DNA from: Humisphaera borealis
Lineage (GTDB): Bacteria > Planctomycetota > Phycisphaerae > Tepidisphaerales > Tepidisphaeraceae
Assembly: GCF_015169395.1 (NCBI RefSeq)
Contig: NZ_CP063458.1
Location: 1,116,001 to 1,180,000 of the forward strand
DNA length: 64,000 nt
Direction of reading: 5' to 3'
Under the pieces are notes generated by a model. The model had not been told where the DNA came from, did not search any database, and was given only the letters and a program-made list of their open reading frames with translations. The first letter of the stretch is position 1. Each line of letters begins with the position of its first letter. A program made the translations under genes and the position numbers. Positions 20,189 through 32,400 of this stretch are shown here, in pieces.

Positions 20189-21849
20189 GCCAGTCCGCAC
20201 CTCATCTCTACGGCGTCGAATGGGTCGGGCACAATGTGCCATCGCGCTGGCCTCAATCTTCGGCACAAGCGGTCTATGTTCATGTCCGCAACGTCGGCAC
20301 GCGCACTTGGCGCGCGGACGAGCCAAAGGGGCGATCTGTGGACCTGGTCATGCGAGTGGACGGGGCAATTCGCCACATGGTGCGTGTGCCACGCGACATC
20401 CTTCCGGGTGAGGAGACCACTTTCTACGTCCTGCACTCGGTCGAGCCCCGCCTGGGGCTGGGCGGCGCCGTGCAGGACGTTTCGTTTAATCTGGTCGAGC
20501 AGAACGTCACCTGGTTCGAGCATCAGAATGTCGAGTCCCTGGTGGTTCAAGTTGCCGCCGAGCCGGCCGAGGGTTCCAACGCGGCCGGTTACTTTCAGAT
20601 CGGGAGCCTGATCGGGTCGTCGTTCTACTTGCCCAGCGGCGGTGTGACGCGAGGGGCTTCCGACCGTCCCTATCCGTTGTTCCTCCGAGAAGCCGCCGGC
20701 TGCCGCGTGCGCGACGGCGACGGCAACGAATGGATTGATTATGTGATGGGATGGGGATCGGCGCTTCTGGGCTATGCGCATCCGGAGATCCGCGAGGCCG
20801 TCGCCCAATCGCTTTGTAATGGGGCAATCCTCAGCTTGCCGACTGAGTTGGAGATCGAAGTGGCGTATCAGCTTGGCGAGATGATTCCAAACGCCCAGAA
20901 AGTACTGTTCGGAAAGAACGGATCTGACGTCTGCACGGCAGCGGTCCGACTGGCCCGCGTGAAGACCGGACGTCCCCTGATTCTCTTCAGCGGATACAGC
21001 GGATGGCAGGAGCCTTTCGCGCCTGTGTTCGAGAAATCGCTTCACGATCCGTCGGCGACTTGCCGCGCCATCCGATTTGCTCCGAACGACCTGGCGGAGG
21101 TTTCACGGCTGTTCGAACATCATCCGGTGCAGATTGCCGGGGTCATCCTGGAGCCGGCGGCACAGGTCGAGGGTGTCGATGGTCCCGTGCAGGTTGCCGA
21201 CGCTGTGTTTCTGCGATCGTTAAAGTTGATGTGCCAGGCCCATGGCACCGTGCTGATCTTCGACGAGATCATGACCGGCTTTCGGCATCCCGGCGGCAAC
21301 GTACAGAATGCAACGGGTGTCACGCCGGACCTGGCTTGCTTCGGTAAGGCGTTGACCTCCGGCATGCCACTGGCTGCGCTGGTGGGCCAGAGAGAGGTGA
21401 TGGACCACGTCGCGAGGATCTTTTATCACCCGACCTTCAAGAGCGACGCGTACTCCCTCGCGGCGGCGCGTGCTGCACTCCAGATCTATCAACGGGAGGA
21501 TATCCCGGCGAAAGTAGCCTCGTTTGGCGAGCGTCTGCGCGCTGCCGTCGCGGAGTGCAGCGTCGAGTCGGGAATGGACGGCGAACTGGTCAGCCCGCCC
21601 TACCGAATGGTCTACCGATTCAATGAGCCTGACCTCAACCGCAGAACACTGCTTCGCACACTGCTGCACCGGGAGCTGCTGGCCCGAGGCATACTGACCT
21701 TTCGCGGGTTCATGTTGCCCAGTGCCGCTCATGGCGATGCCGAATTGGAGAGAACAGTCGATGGGTTCCGCGGGGCGTTTGCGGCAATACGCCAGGCGGC
21801 CGCGCATCGGTCCCTCGTCAGCTCGCTCGAGATTCCACCGGTGGTGTGA
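20185..21849 (+). CDS. Class III aminotransferase (glutamate-1-semialdehyde aminomutase-like) with N-terminal Ig-like domain
   Basis: 555 residues if it starts at TTG 20185, which has GGGGAG at 20171-20176 and overlaps the upstream TGA. The frame is open much further upstream, but no suitable ATG lies near the domain start. Residues 1-125 form an Ig-like domain (AVYVHVRNVGTRTW, MVRVPRDILPGEETTFYVL) like those fused to polysaccharide-export ATPases and surface proteins. Residues about 130-555 are a PLP fold type I enzyme: GWGSALLGYAHPEI, FGKNGSDVCTAAVR, LIFDEIMTGFR and the Schiff-base lysine K388 in FGKALTSGMPLAA. This relates it to GSA aminomutase and amino-sugar aminotransferases. The substrate is unknown; context suggests a cell-surface or secondary product. 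Confidence 0.8.
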   Translation: MSQSAPHLYGVEWVGHNVPSRWPQSSAQAVYVHVRNVGTRTWRADEPKGRSVDLVMRVDGAIRHMVRVPRDILPGEETTFYVLHSVEPRLGLGGAVQDVSFNLVEQNVTWFEHQNVESLVVQVAAEPAEGSNAAGYFQIGSLIGSSFYLPSGGVTRGASDRPYPLFLREAAGCRVRDGDGNEWIDYVMGWGSALLGYAHPEIREAVAQSLCNGAILSLPTELEIEVAYQLGEMIPNAQKVLFGKNGSDVCTAAVRLARVKTGRPLILFSGYSGWQEPFAPVFEKSLHDPSATCRAIRFAPNDLAEVSRLFEHHPVQIAGVILEPAAQVEGVDGPVQVADAVFLRSLKLMCQAHGTVLIFDEIMTGFRHPGGNVQNATGVTPDLACFGKALTSGMPLAALVGQREVMDHVARIFYHPTFKSDAYSLAAARAALQIYQREDIPAKVASFGERLRAAVAECSVESGMDGELVSPPYRMVYRFNEPDLNRRTLLRTLLHRELLARGILTFRGFMLPSAAHGDAELERTVDGFRGAFAAIRQAAAHRSLVSSLEIPPVV

Positions 21850-22979
21850 AGTTCATGAGCATCGTGCAACTCAAGGTTTTATCCACGTTGCCCACGCTAA
21901 ACGATCCGCCACCGCTGGTGGATCGTAGTCAGCCCTACCACAGTTGCCCCTGGCTGGAACATGGGCTGGCGTTCAACCGGCGGAGCCTGAACGCCTGCCT
22001 GATCGTCCACCATGGAACCGGTTTTCCGCACTTGTGCGACTACAACGGCGGCACACTCGATCTGACCGCGATCGCGGCGGCGCGAACGCGGATCATTCGC
22101 GAGAATCAGGGGGATGGTCATGCCGCGTGCCGGGGTTGCCCGCACTTGGTCAAGCGCGTTTGGAAAACGCCAAACTACCCGATTGCGCTGGTCGCGATCG
22201 CCCACTTCTCTCACTGCAACATCGAGTGCAACTATTGCTTCCTGCAGACGGCCGACCCGGCGGTTTTCCGCGACGGGTTCACGCCGTACCTGGTCCTTCC
22301 CGCACTGCGACAGCTTTCCGCCGCCAGGTTCCTCGATCCCGGTGCGACATTCGACTGGGGCGGCGGCGAGCCAACGATCTATCGGGAGTTCGACCAAATC
22401 CTGACCTTCGCGACTCTGGCAGGTGGGACGACCTGGGTTCACACCAACGGCACCATCCTGCCCCGGGCGATTCGCGAGGGTATCGCTACAAAACGGATCA
22501 ACATCCTCTGCTCGCTCGACGCCGGTTATCCGGCCACTTGGAAAGCAATGAAGGGAAAAGACCTTCTGCCAGTCGTATGGCGAAACCTCGACGAGTTCGT
22601 CCGGACCGGCTGCCGGGTGGTGCTCAAGTACATCATGAAGGAAGAGAATTGCAGTGAGCCTGAGATCGACCAGTTTCTGCACCGCGCTACCGCCACCGGT
22701 GCGCACGAAGTCATCATCGACATCGATTACGACCACCCCAATCCAAGCCCGGCAGTCCGCCGGGGGCTTATACACTTATGGAAATCGGCACTGCGGATGC
22801 GATTCTGGGTCAACCTGGGAGCCACGGGGGCAAACTTCGACCCGGGTGCGTCCGAATGGAGAAATGTCCACGCCGAATTGTCGAAACTCGCCAAACATTC
22901 GGCATTTCGGCAGAAGATTCGAACCGCCTACGTTCGCCATCTTGGGAAAGAGCTGGGGAGACTTCTTCGCGTGGTGTAG
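21846..22979 (+). CDS. Radical SAM protein
   Basis: 377 residues from GTG 21846, which overlaps the aminotransferase stop (GTGA); ATG 21855 is an alternative start. The radical SAM cluster motif is CNIECNYC (CxxxCxxC) near residue 125, with the usual follow-up GGGEPT and HTNGTILPRA. Upstream cysteines (HSCPW, HLCDY, CRGCPHL) suggest an extra metal site near the N-terminus. The C-terminus ends without an evident SPASM domain. It is co-oriented and translationally coupled with the aldo/keto reductase and aminotransferase, so the three probably act on one substrate. I cannot name the product. Confidence 0.88.
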   Translation: MKFMSIVQLKVLSTLPTLNDPPPLVDRSQPYHSCPWLEHGLAFNRRSLNACLIVHHGTGFPHLCDYNGGTLDLTAIAAARTRIIRENQGDGHAACRGCPHLVKRVWKTPNYPIALVAIAHFSHCNIECNYCFLQTADPAVFRDGFTPYLVLPALRQLSAARFLDPGATFDWGGGEPTIYREFDQILTFATLAGGTTWVHTNGTILPRAIREGIATKRINILCSLDAGYPATWKAMKGKDLLPVVWRNLDEFVRTGCRVVLKYIMKEENCSEPEIDQFLHRATATGAHEVIIDIDYDHPNPSPAVRRGLIHLWKSALRMRFWVNLGATGANFDPGASEWRNVHAELSKLAKHSAFRQKIRTAYVRHLGKELGRLLRVV

Positions 22980-22997
22980 CGTCAGCGGCGTCCGGGC

Positions 22998-23025
22998 GGA
23001 TGTTCGGCGCTGTTCCCGAACATCC
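22998..23025 (+). terminator. Hairpin just after the radical SAM gene
   Basis: A 10-bp perfect stem (GGATGTTCGG with CCGAACATCC) and an 8-nt loop begin 19 nt after the radical SAM stop. No T tract follows, so it may be a processing or attenuation hairpin rather than an intrinsic terminator. Confidence 0.3.
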
Positions 23026-23062
23026 AGGCCCGCGCCGACCGAGACCATTGTGTCGGGGTGCA

Positions 23063-23248
23063 TCATCCTTCCAGCAGACGCATCACCAGCCTGCGGGCAT
23101 CGTCGGACAGATTCGACCAGACGGCCACCAGTCGGGTGGGGTCGGAATCGACTGCGCCGCTTTGTGCGCCATTTCTCTTGCCGAGCTTCGAAATCCCCGC
23201 GAAATCAGCACCCTGTTCGGACCCCTCTGAGGCCATTCGGTTACCCAC
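23063..23248 (-). CDS. Small ORF, possibly a remnant C-terminus
   Basis: 61 residues from ATG 23248, ending DPTRLVAVWSNLSDDARRLV-MRLLEG. The pattern of a weakly conserved hydrophilic stretch followed by an amphipathic 'W..L...R' helix is, from memory, like the C-terminal tails of planctomycete integrases and regulators. No catalytic domain is present upstream. It sits in the gap between the radical SAM gene and the giant gene. It may be a decayed mobile-element relic or a chance frame. Confidence 0.3.
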   Translation of the reverse strand: MGNRMASEGSEQGADFAGISKLGKRNGAQSGAVDSDPTRLVAVWSNLSDDARRLVMRLLEG

Positions 23249-23270
23249 CCTCGCTTCGACCCAAGGTTAC

Positions 23271-23306
23271 AGACCACGACGCCGCGACCTTGCGGCGTCG
23301 TGGTCT
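23271..23306 (+). terminator. Strong hairpin, probable terminator of the AKR-aminotransferase-radical SAM operon
   Basis: A perfect 15-bp stem (arms 23271-23285 and 23292-23306) with a 6-nt loop, followed on the plus strand by ATTGCTTTT. It lies about 290 nt after the radical SAM stop, in the convergent gap. The T-rich side favours plus-strand termination; bidirectional action is possible, as the giant gene ends 150 nt away on the other strand. Confidence 0.5.
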
Positions 23307-23456
23307 ATTGCTTTTAGCTTCTTGCAGGGGATCTCACTGGATGGCGTGGTCAGCGTTCGCTGTTGGCGCTGTTGACGAAGTTGCCGGGTTTGAGCGGCTT
23401 CGACGCGATACTCCCATGGAATGACCGTCTCGGCGGTGCGGCCGACGAACCTCTGG

Positions 23457-26400
23457 TCAGCGATGGCATCGGCGACGTCGACGGGAGAGCAGCCCGAGGC
23501 CGGCGAGGGCCATTATGCCAGCCGTCGCGGGTTCGGGGATCGCTGTCAGGACTACGTCGTTGCCTGTTCCGCCGGCGTAGGAGATTGAGAACTCCACACC
23601 GCCGGTAGTGAAACTGGAAAGCTCCGTGAGGCCGACGAACTCGCCTACGACGGGATCGACCTGGTCGTTTGCGATGATGGTGAACGTGGTGCCGATTGCG
23701 GGTGTGAAGCCCAGCGACAGCGCGAGGTTTGCACCGGTCAGGTTGACTGCGCCGGTGACATTCACCTGATCGTATTGCGTTCCGGCCGTGGTGCCGTTGA
23801 GCTCGATGACCAGATCGGAATCTGCGGCCAGCGTAAGAGCTCCCGTACTCAGCAGTCCGGCGCTGAACCCGGGCGACAACGTTCCAGCTGCCGCGATGGT
23901 GACCGGACCGAGCACCGTCCCGGTGCCGCGGAGCGTGCCGTTGTTGACCGTGATACCACCGGTGCGGCCGGCCACAGACACCACATTCTTCAGTTCCAGT
24001 GTGCCGGTGCCTTCCTTGACTGTCGTGCTGCCGGCGACGAGGTCGAGCACGTTTTGAATGCTGACGACATGCGTACCGGCAACCGTCATCGTGCTGGAGG
24101 TGGCGGAAAGGTTTTGCAGCCAGTTGGCGTTGCTGACACCACTGGTGCCAGTGATGTTGATGTGCGCGGCGGCGCCGTTCAGTACCAGCGCTTCCATGTT
24201 TACAAAGCCTACCAGTTTCAGTTCGGCTCCGGCGTCGGCCTGGAGGGTACCGCCAATTTCCGTGGTCCGGAATCGGCTCGACAGCAGTTCGTCCAGTCGC
24301 TCGTAAGTGGTGCCCGCTGCAGTGGTGAGCTTGGCGGGATCGGTACCGTCATAGAACCCGATGCCATAAAAGTTGCTGAAGCCAGTCATTGCGAATGGTC
24401 CACCCCCGCCGGTGCCGTTACCCACGCGAATTTCAAAGTCATGCCATCCGTCGGCCAGCGGCCCCATGCCGAAGTTCGTCGTCCCACCGCTGGCGTTGGC
24501 CCCGGCGGCGGCGGTGCCGGTGGGATTCATGCCCGCGGTCGAACCTGTGGTTGTGGCAACGTTGTAAGTGCCGTTCTGAAGTCGAACGACCCCGTCAATG
24601 CGGATTTGCACGGAATCGTCGATGGTTTCTGCGAAAGCAAAGCTTCCGTCGGCGTCGAAGAACTGTCCGGTGTAGACCCAGGTCGTATTGTCCTGCCAAC
24701 CAGTGTGTGCGTTCTGGGTCACTGCGTTTGTCTGACCCATGCGGGGATAAGACGAAAGGCCGAAGTTGGCAGGATTTGGCGTGGTGAAGTCGGCGGCACC
24801 AGCGAGCCGTCCTTCGCGAAGCTGGCCGGCGACGCCGTTGGCGGTGAAACTTGCGGCACCCTGGATGATGCCGGTGCCGTTGGCGGCCGTCAGGTCGAAC
24901 AGACCGCTGGTAGCACGCAGCGTACCGGTCACGTTGCCCAGGTTCTGGTTGAGCGCCAGCGTGCCGGTGCCCGGATCGGCCTGAAGTGCACCGCTGGTGC
25001 GGATGGAGATGGGATTGCTGTTGAGCGGATTGCCGGCGGCCGTCAGTCGGACGGTGCCGCCGTTGATCGCCCAGCTTCCCGAGTGGGTGGCGGCGATGTT
25101 ACCCACGCTGACGGTGCCGGCGTTGGACTTAACCACGTTCGCACCGCCGACAAGCGACCCGAGATTGATGCTCGCCGCGCTGTTCAGCGTGACGGTCCCC
25201 GAAGCGGGCACCGTGGTCCCCGTAAATGATGCGCCGTATCCGTTGGCGGTGTTTACGGTAAGAGTCGAAGAAGCGCCCAGGTTCAGCGCTCCCAGTGCAA
25301 TGGTGTTGTTGGTATTGGCGTCTACTCGATCGATGTTAATGCTGGGTCTGGCGTTCGCGGCGACGTTGATTGCGTTCCCGTAAGCCAGCGTGCTGTTACT
25401 GCCGGTACCGTTGTCACGAATTCGCAACTCGCCGCTCAGCAGCTCGATCGTCGCGGTTCCGATCGCGCTGCCGACCTTGGTCGCACTCTGCGAGATCAGA
25501 TTGACGTTGGTGTTGACGGTAATCGCGCCGCCGTAGGTGTTGGCCGCGTTGGTGAGGGTGAACGAGTTGTTCTGCCCGGCCACCTCGCTGCCGACGATGC
25601 TCAGTGCGCCCGCACCCGAGACGATGCTGTTTATCACGATCTGCCGGCCGGTCGTCAGCTGATAGAAGTCGTGCAACCTCACTTCCGAGGGGGCAGTGAC
25701 TGCGAGCGTACTGGTCGCGGAACCGATGGTCATCGTATTGGCGACAGTCCCCAGAACGCCGCCGTTGATCGTCGCGTTGAAGATGGGATTGCCGTTGACG
25801 TTGCCAATCAGGGCTGCGCCGGCAGCGACGTTCAGGGTGGAGGTCGCGGCGAGCGTCGTGTTGTTATCGAGACGAACCTGGCCATTGTTCACATTCATTA
25901 CACCGGCAAACTGCGCGACCGAGGCCAGGCCCGGGGCGTTGAGGATGAGCATCGTCGGCCCGGTCTTGTTGAGCGTGACGCCGGCACTGTTGACCATATT
26001 GGCGGTCAGTGCCAATCCGGTGAGGCCGGTGCCCGAGGTATCGATGGTGTGTGCGCCGGGCGTGAACTCGAGCAGGATGTTGGACACGCGGGCGGTATTG
26101 GCGGTCGTGGCGGCGGGAATCGTCGGCGTGTGTGCCAGAACGTCGTTGGTTACGGTGATGTTGCCGCCGACGATCAACTTCGTGGTCAGGGTCGTGTTGT
26201 CGACCAGGGCCTGTGCACTGATGAAGTTATTCGCGCTGGCACCATCCCAGTTCACCGTCAGATTGCCAACCTCGTTGACCGAGTTGTCGACCGCCGGGAG
26301 GTCGAGGAACCCGCCGCCGTTGAAGGTGATATTGATTCCGTTTCGAATCTGCCGGGACGCGTTGAGCTGCAGCGCCGAGCCTGCTGTGCTTCCGCCATTG

Positions 26401-29400
26401 ATGGTGACGTCGGTGGGCACGGCATAAACACTCGTGCCGTCGGCGGCAGTAGTGGTCGCGGCGACGATGCGGCCGCCGTTGATGACGGTCGGGCCTGTGT
26501 ACGTGTTGGTCGCGGTCAGCACGAGGTTGCCGCCAAGCGACTTGACGAGTGCGAGTTTGGTATCGGCGTCGGGATCGGCGACGACCGAATGGATGGTGTT
26601 GGTACCCTGATTGAAGTGAGCGTAAAGCGGGACGGTATCGCCGCTGCCCGCGGCGGCACCACCCGCGGTGAGCACGCCGCGCACTGCGGTCGTTCCGATG
26701 TTCGTTCCGTTGTTGTTGTTGCTGCGGACCAGGCCGCCAGATTCGATGTTGAGGATGTTGCCGGCCGCGGCGAAGGTGACGTCGCGCGTTGTATTGCCGC
26801 TGAGGCGCATGGCGCCGACGAAGTTGTTTCCCGCGGGTAGAGCGAAGCTGGCACTGACGTCAACAATGTTCACGTTGCCCGCGGCGGCTGAGTAACTGGC
26901 AGCGAGCACGCCGCTGACGTAAGCCGGCGACGTCGCCCCGGTGCCGTAGTTGGCTCCGTAGCCGACTACGCCGCCGATGCTCTGCAAGTTGGTCGGCAGC
27001 GGCCCGGCGGGCGGTGTGACGTAAGTGGCAAACGTGTCTTCGTTGACCACGGCCCAGGCCCCGAAGAAGCCGTTGGTGGTGGTCGCGGGGTTGGCCGGGT
27101 TGGCAGTGGGGACTGCACCGCCATTGAGCTGTCCCAGGAGAATGCGGGCGTCCTGATGGAAGAAGCCCTGCGGGCCATAACGGCCCAGGTTTCCGATTCC
27201 GTTATTGCCGCGGAAGTCCACGGTTGTGAAGGTGCCGCCTCGCGACAGGTTTCCGATCGAGAGTTCGGCCGAGCCTGCCCACTGCGGGAAGCTGTTGATG
27301 TAGTTGGCACCCGAAGCGATCGTAATCGAGTTGACGGTCTGCGTGGTCTGGTGGCCGTCAAACCCGCGGAACTCGAGGGTCGAGCCGCGCATGGTGAGGG
27401 GTGCCGCCGCCGGAATGCGATTGGTGACCGGTGCCAGATTGTTCCAGTAGCTCAGGTCGAGGGTCAGCGTGGTCGTTCGAAGATCGATCGCGGTCGTGTT
27501 CAGGAGACGGCCCCGCTCGCGAAGCACCATGCCGCCGCCGCGGACGGTGGTCGTGCCGGTGTAGGCATACTCGTCGAGGACTTCCCAGTTGCCGGTGCCC
27601 GACTTGGTGACGTTGATGTTCCCCGCCACATTCCCCGCGAAACGCTGGCCATTCTGGTAGACGGTGACATTGGCCGGCGTGACCGAGGTGTTCGTCAGCG
27701 TGCCGCCGGTACCGACGTTGAGGTTCGTAGAGTTGCTGCTGATCAGGCTGTTCAACGTCGCGCTGTTGCCCTTGAGATCGAGCGTTCCGTTGGAGAGGTA
27801 GAGCGTCTGGGCGGTCGTCGCGATCGTCGAGGTGCCGGTGTTGGTGAATGGGGCGTTGTTGGCACCCAGTTCGAGGGTGCCCTCGTTAACCGAGAAGTTC
27901 CCGCTGAGGTAGCGGATCGCGCCGTCGCCGAGCGTGAGCTTCCCGCTTCCGCTCTTAGTCAGTCCGCCACCAAGAATCGTCGCGTTAACGGTTGCGGTGC
28001 CAGATGCGCCGTTGACGTGGAAGTAGTAGTTGCTGTTGTCGAGGTAAGCGGCGTTGATCGTCAGCGAGCCATTGTCGCGAACGAGGAAGCCACCCGAACT
28101 GACAACCAATCGGTTGCGGCCGCCGCCGATGTTGCGGCTATCGACTGGGGCGATCGTCGCGGCGACACCGGGCTCTACCGTGACCGAGCCTATCGAGGTT
28201 TCAAAGTTGTTCGTATCGGCGTAGTTGAGGTTATTGAAAAGCGTTGTCGGCGTGAACGTTGTGTTGGACGCAACCAGCAGATGTTCGCGCGCGTCGCCGT
28301 TGCGAACGATGCTCGCATACTCGGACGGCAGCAAAGCTCGGAAGCCGCTCGTGGTGCTCGGCTGGGTGACGAAGGACAGGGGAGCGGTGCCCCCGGTGGA
28401 CGGCGTATCGGTGAGGATGTCGGGCCGGATGGACACTGCACCAAGCCCATAGGCGTTCTGGCCGTTGCCTCCGACGGCGTTGGAGGTGGTCGTAGCTACG
28501 AACGTAGCGACGTTCGCTCCAGGGGTTGCGCCGAGTTGATTGCCGCGGACGATCAGCGTGCTGATGCTTCTTGCACCGAGCGTAACGCTGCTCAGCGTGA
28601 CACCCGCACCGGCCGTCGGATTGAGGTTCAAAACGCCGGCACCACCGCCGTCAAAGCGGAAGTCCACCAGTTCCGAGACGGCGGTGGAGGCATGACCGTT
28701 GACGGTGATCGTGCCGCCGGCGGCACGGACAATCTTGCTGCCCAGGCGGTTGTTCAATGGCGTAGCGGCGTTGTCCAGAAGCAGCGTGCCGCCGCGGTTC
28801 ACCTGATAGTTCGCGAAGAGGCCGGTGCCCAATCCGCTGAATACGATCGTGCCCTGGTTGACGTGCAGATTCGCGGTGGTGGTGCTGACGCCGGTCAGGT
28901 CCTGGCGTCCAGTGCCAGTTTTGTAGAGGTTCACCTGCTGTGCACCCGTGACATACGCACCGGCGAACGTCGCGTCGGAGTTGTCTGCGCCGATGACGAA
29001 CGTGGCTGAGCCACCCGCGCTGCTCAGTACCGTCCCAGCACCCGTCAGCGAACCGACCAGTTCCGTACGGTTGTTCACATCGAGCGTCGATCCCGCCTGC
29101 AGATTCACGCGGGTCACGTTGGGGATGACGAAGTCATTCTCCAACTGAAGCGTCGCGCCAGTGGTTACATCGATCACGCTGCCGAGCAGACCCGTTCCGC
29201 CGCCAGCATTAAAGCTGAGGGTGCCCAGCTTGTGGTTCCCATCGATGCCGTCGTTCAGGCCGATCGTCAGTGTGTTGGCGCCCAGGGCATAGTCTTCCTG
29301 GATTCGGAATCGCGTGCCGCTGCTTGCGGCGAACGTGACACCGCCGGACCCGACAACGATCTGTCCGAAACCGGCACTGGCGGTCCGGTCCGACTGCGAG

Positions 29401-32400
29401 TCGTTCGTGAGAACGCCGCCGTTGCCCAGGATGAGATTCTCGGGCGTCGCCTGGTTCGAAAGCACTCGGTTCGCGTTGTAAGTGACGTAGGTGGCCGAAG
29501 GGGACAGGCGGGTGCTGAGGCCCAGAATGCTATCGGCAACGAGGCGGATCACGGCACGCGGTTCGAACACGAAAGGCTGGGTGCCACGGATCGGGTCGGT
29601 GTTCTGGATCTGCATCACGCCGTCACGCCGAACGGTGACCGTGCCTGCCCCGGTGAGCGATACGTTATCGTTGAAGTTGATGACGCCGCCGGCTTCCACG
29701 ACGACGTTGCCGTTGATCGCCGCTCCGGCGGTCGAGGCCAGATCCACCGTTCCGCCGGCCTGGACCAGGATGTTCGCGTTGTTGGCGGGTACCGCTAGAT
29801 CGGACCCAAGCACGCTGGCCTGGTTGAGGGACAGGAATCCGCCCGGCGTCACCACCCATGTCAGGGAACTGGGCATCGTCGGAGCGACTTCGTTGAGATC
29901 AACGCGGCCGTGCACGAAAGCCTTGACCGGGCTGGCGGTCGCATTCACGTAAGTGAGCGTTCCGTTGGTGGCGCTGGTCCCATCTCCGAGCAGAAGCTGG
30001 CTGTAAGTATTGTTGTTGGGCAGGCCCTGGAAGATGACATCGCTGTTAAGGGTGATAGTGCCCTGGCGGAACTGGCGAGGGGAGGTCCGGTCGGTGCTCA
30101 TGCCCTTCCACGGCGTACCCACGCCCAGCGTAACACCCTGGCTCGCGCCGGCATTGAAGTCGTTGCTGAGACCGAAGAACAAGTCTGCATTGCTGCCGAG
30201 GTTCGCGATCGTGTTGATGATCGTCCCGTCATTGACGCCATTGGACGCACTGTTCAGTGCCGTGTTGTGGCCGACGATCGCATCGGGGGCGAGCAATACC
30301 TGTCCGGCTGCCGGGGTACCTGTGAACGTGGCGCTGTCCACTCGCGTCAGCCCGTTCATACCGGCGTTTGCCGCCGGCACTGCGCCACTGAGCCGGCCGA
30401 TCAGTACTGCGCTCGAACCGAGATCGAACCGTTCGGTCGCGATCGTGGACGGATTGGTGACGTAGTTCAGGAATATCTCGCCGGTGGTCTCGACGGTGTA
30501 TTTGCCGGTCGATCCACTCACCGAGCCGATCTGGTTGAGCGTCAGTCGGCCGTCTTTGACACGGACATCGCCGGAGCCCAGCGACCCGGCGGCTGCGGCC
30601 GTCAGCGTGCCCTTTAGGACATTGGTGCCACCGGTGTAAGTGTTGACTGCCGTCAGGCTGACGCCACCGTCGAGCGACTTTACGACCGCAACGGGTGACG
30701 CGCCGTTGTCGACAATCACCGAGTGGATCGTTGTTGTGTTGCTATTGTTGTGAAGGAACAGTTCGTAAGCGCCCGATGCCCCGGTGGAAGGCCCGGCCGT
30801 CAGCTCGCCGCGGGTCGTGGCGCTGCCGACGTTACGCACGCTGTTGCTCCCGTCGGTCAGCAGGCCTCCGCTGCTGATGTACAGGCGATCGGTGGCGTTG
30901 GCGAACAGCAGATCGCGCACGCCCACCATCCGAAGCGCCTGGATTTCGAAGTTGGCCGGCGTGCCCGCCGTGCCCAGCGTGACGTTGGCCGTCTGGTTGA
31001 CGATGCGTCCGGCCACAAAATCTGTCGCGGCTGCGCCGGCGCCGTACGCGGTGTAACCCGTTGCGCCGTACTGCGCCACGCCAGTGGCGGTGCGGTAGTT
31101 GGCAAAGTCCGTGCTGTTGACCAGCGCCCATCCACCGAGGAACGAGTCGTTCGCTTGCCCGGTGATGAAGATACGGCCGGTGTCGCCGGCCTGGCCCAGT
31201 CCGCCGGTGCCGTCAGTCGAAAAGCGGACCACGCCCGAGCCTTCGGTCGCGCTGGCGGAAGTATGTGTGAGCGACGTGAGTGTCAGGTTCGCGCCGCCGC
31301 CACCCGACCGCTGGGCCCTGATTTCCGACTGTCCGAACTTGAGGGTGACAGCACCGATGGTTTCGTCGTTCTGGCCGGCGGTGGAGGTGTTGCGGCCGAG
31401 GTACATGAAGCGGCCGCCGCGTAGCTCGATCGCGGTCGCGTTGCCGAGGCGGTCGTTGATGGTCGCGGCGCTGGGGAGATAGGCGAGCGTGGAGTTGTTA
31501 TCGACGTTGAAGAAGCTCTGGGCCTCGACAACGATCTTGGAGGCGTTCATCAGGGTGCCGGCACCGCGGACATCCACCTGCCCGCTGTTGTGTCCCAGCC
31601 GTAGTTCGCCGGTGAAGGATGTGTTGGCCGCCATCATGAACAGCCGGCCGCCGCCGGCCTTGGTGAGGACGCCCGCGCCGGTGATCGCGTTGTTGGCGGT
31701 GAGTGTCGCGCCGCCGGAGTTTCCGCCAAACGGCAGTGGACTACCGAGGCTCAACGTGCCGCCGCCTGCCCCGACATTGATGACGTGCGCGAACGTGAAG
31801 AATGCTTCGCCGACCTGGTTCTGCTGGACGTTGGCAAGTTCGAGCCGCCCGCCATTGAGGTTGACCGTGTTCGCCGCCGCGCCGGCGTTAATGTCATTGA
31901 TCACGGTTAGCGTGCCGCTGCTGACCGCGACGTTACCCGAGAACGTGTTGCGACCGGCAAGCACCAGCGTGCCGCCGCCGTCCTTGGTTACACCCGATGT
32001 GCCCTGCAACGCCGACGCGATGGTCGCAGTGGTAAATCCCTGTCCGTAGACCGCGCCGGAGGTTTCGACATTGATCTGCCCACTGGCAAGCGTCAGGTCG
32101 CCGCCGCGCAGGTTGTAGGTGTTGAGAAACTGGAGACGGTCGGCCGTGCGTCCCGACGTCAGCGAGACAAACCCCGAAGCCGGCGTGGTGACCGGATTGA
32201 GCAGGGGGAAGATCGCCCGATCGGCGCTGGTCGGCTCAGCGTCGGTCCAGTTGGTGGAGTCATTCCAGGCGTTGCTGGTCGTGCCGTTCCAGGTCTTGTC
32301 GGCGGCGAGCAGCGATGTCGGCATGGCCCCTGCCACCGCCGCAGACAGCATTGCGATCCGATTGAAAAAACGCGCGCGCCCGCTCAGCTTTTGGACCAAC

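Noticed and set aside
27156-29009. Long plus-strand frames opposite the giant gene (also 23775-25229, 25671-26840, 29232-30617)
   Set aside because: Low-complexity translations without starts, signals or motifs; they mirror the repeat structure of the giant gene.
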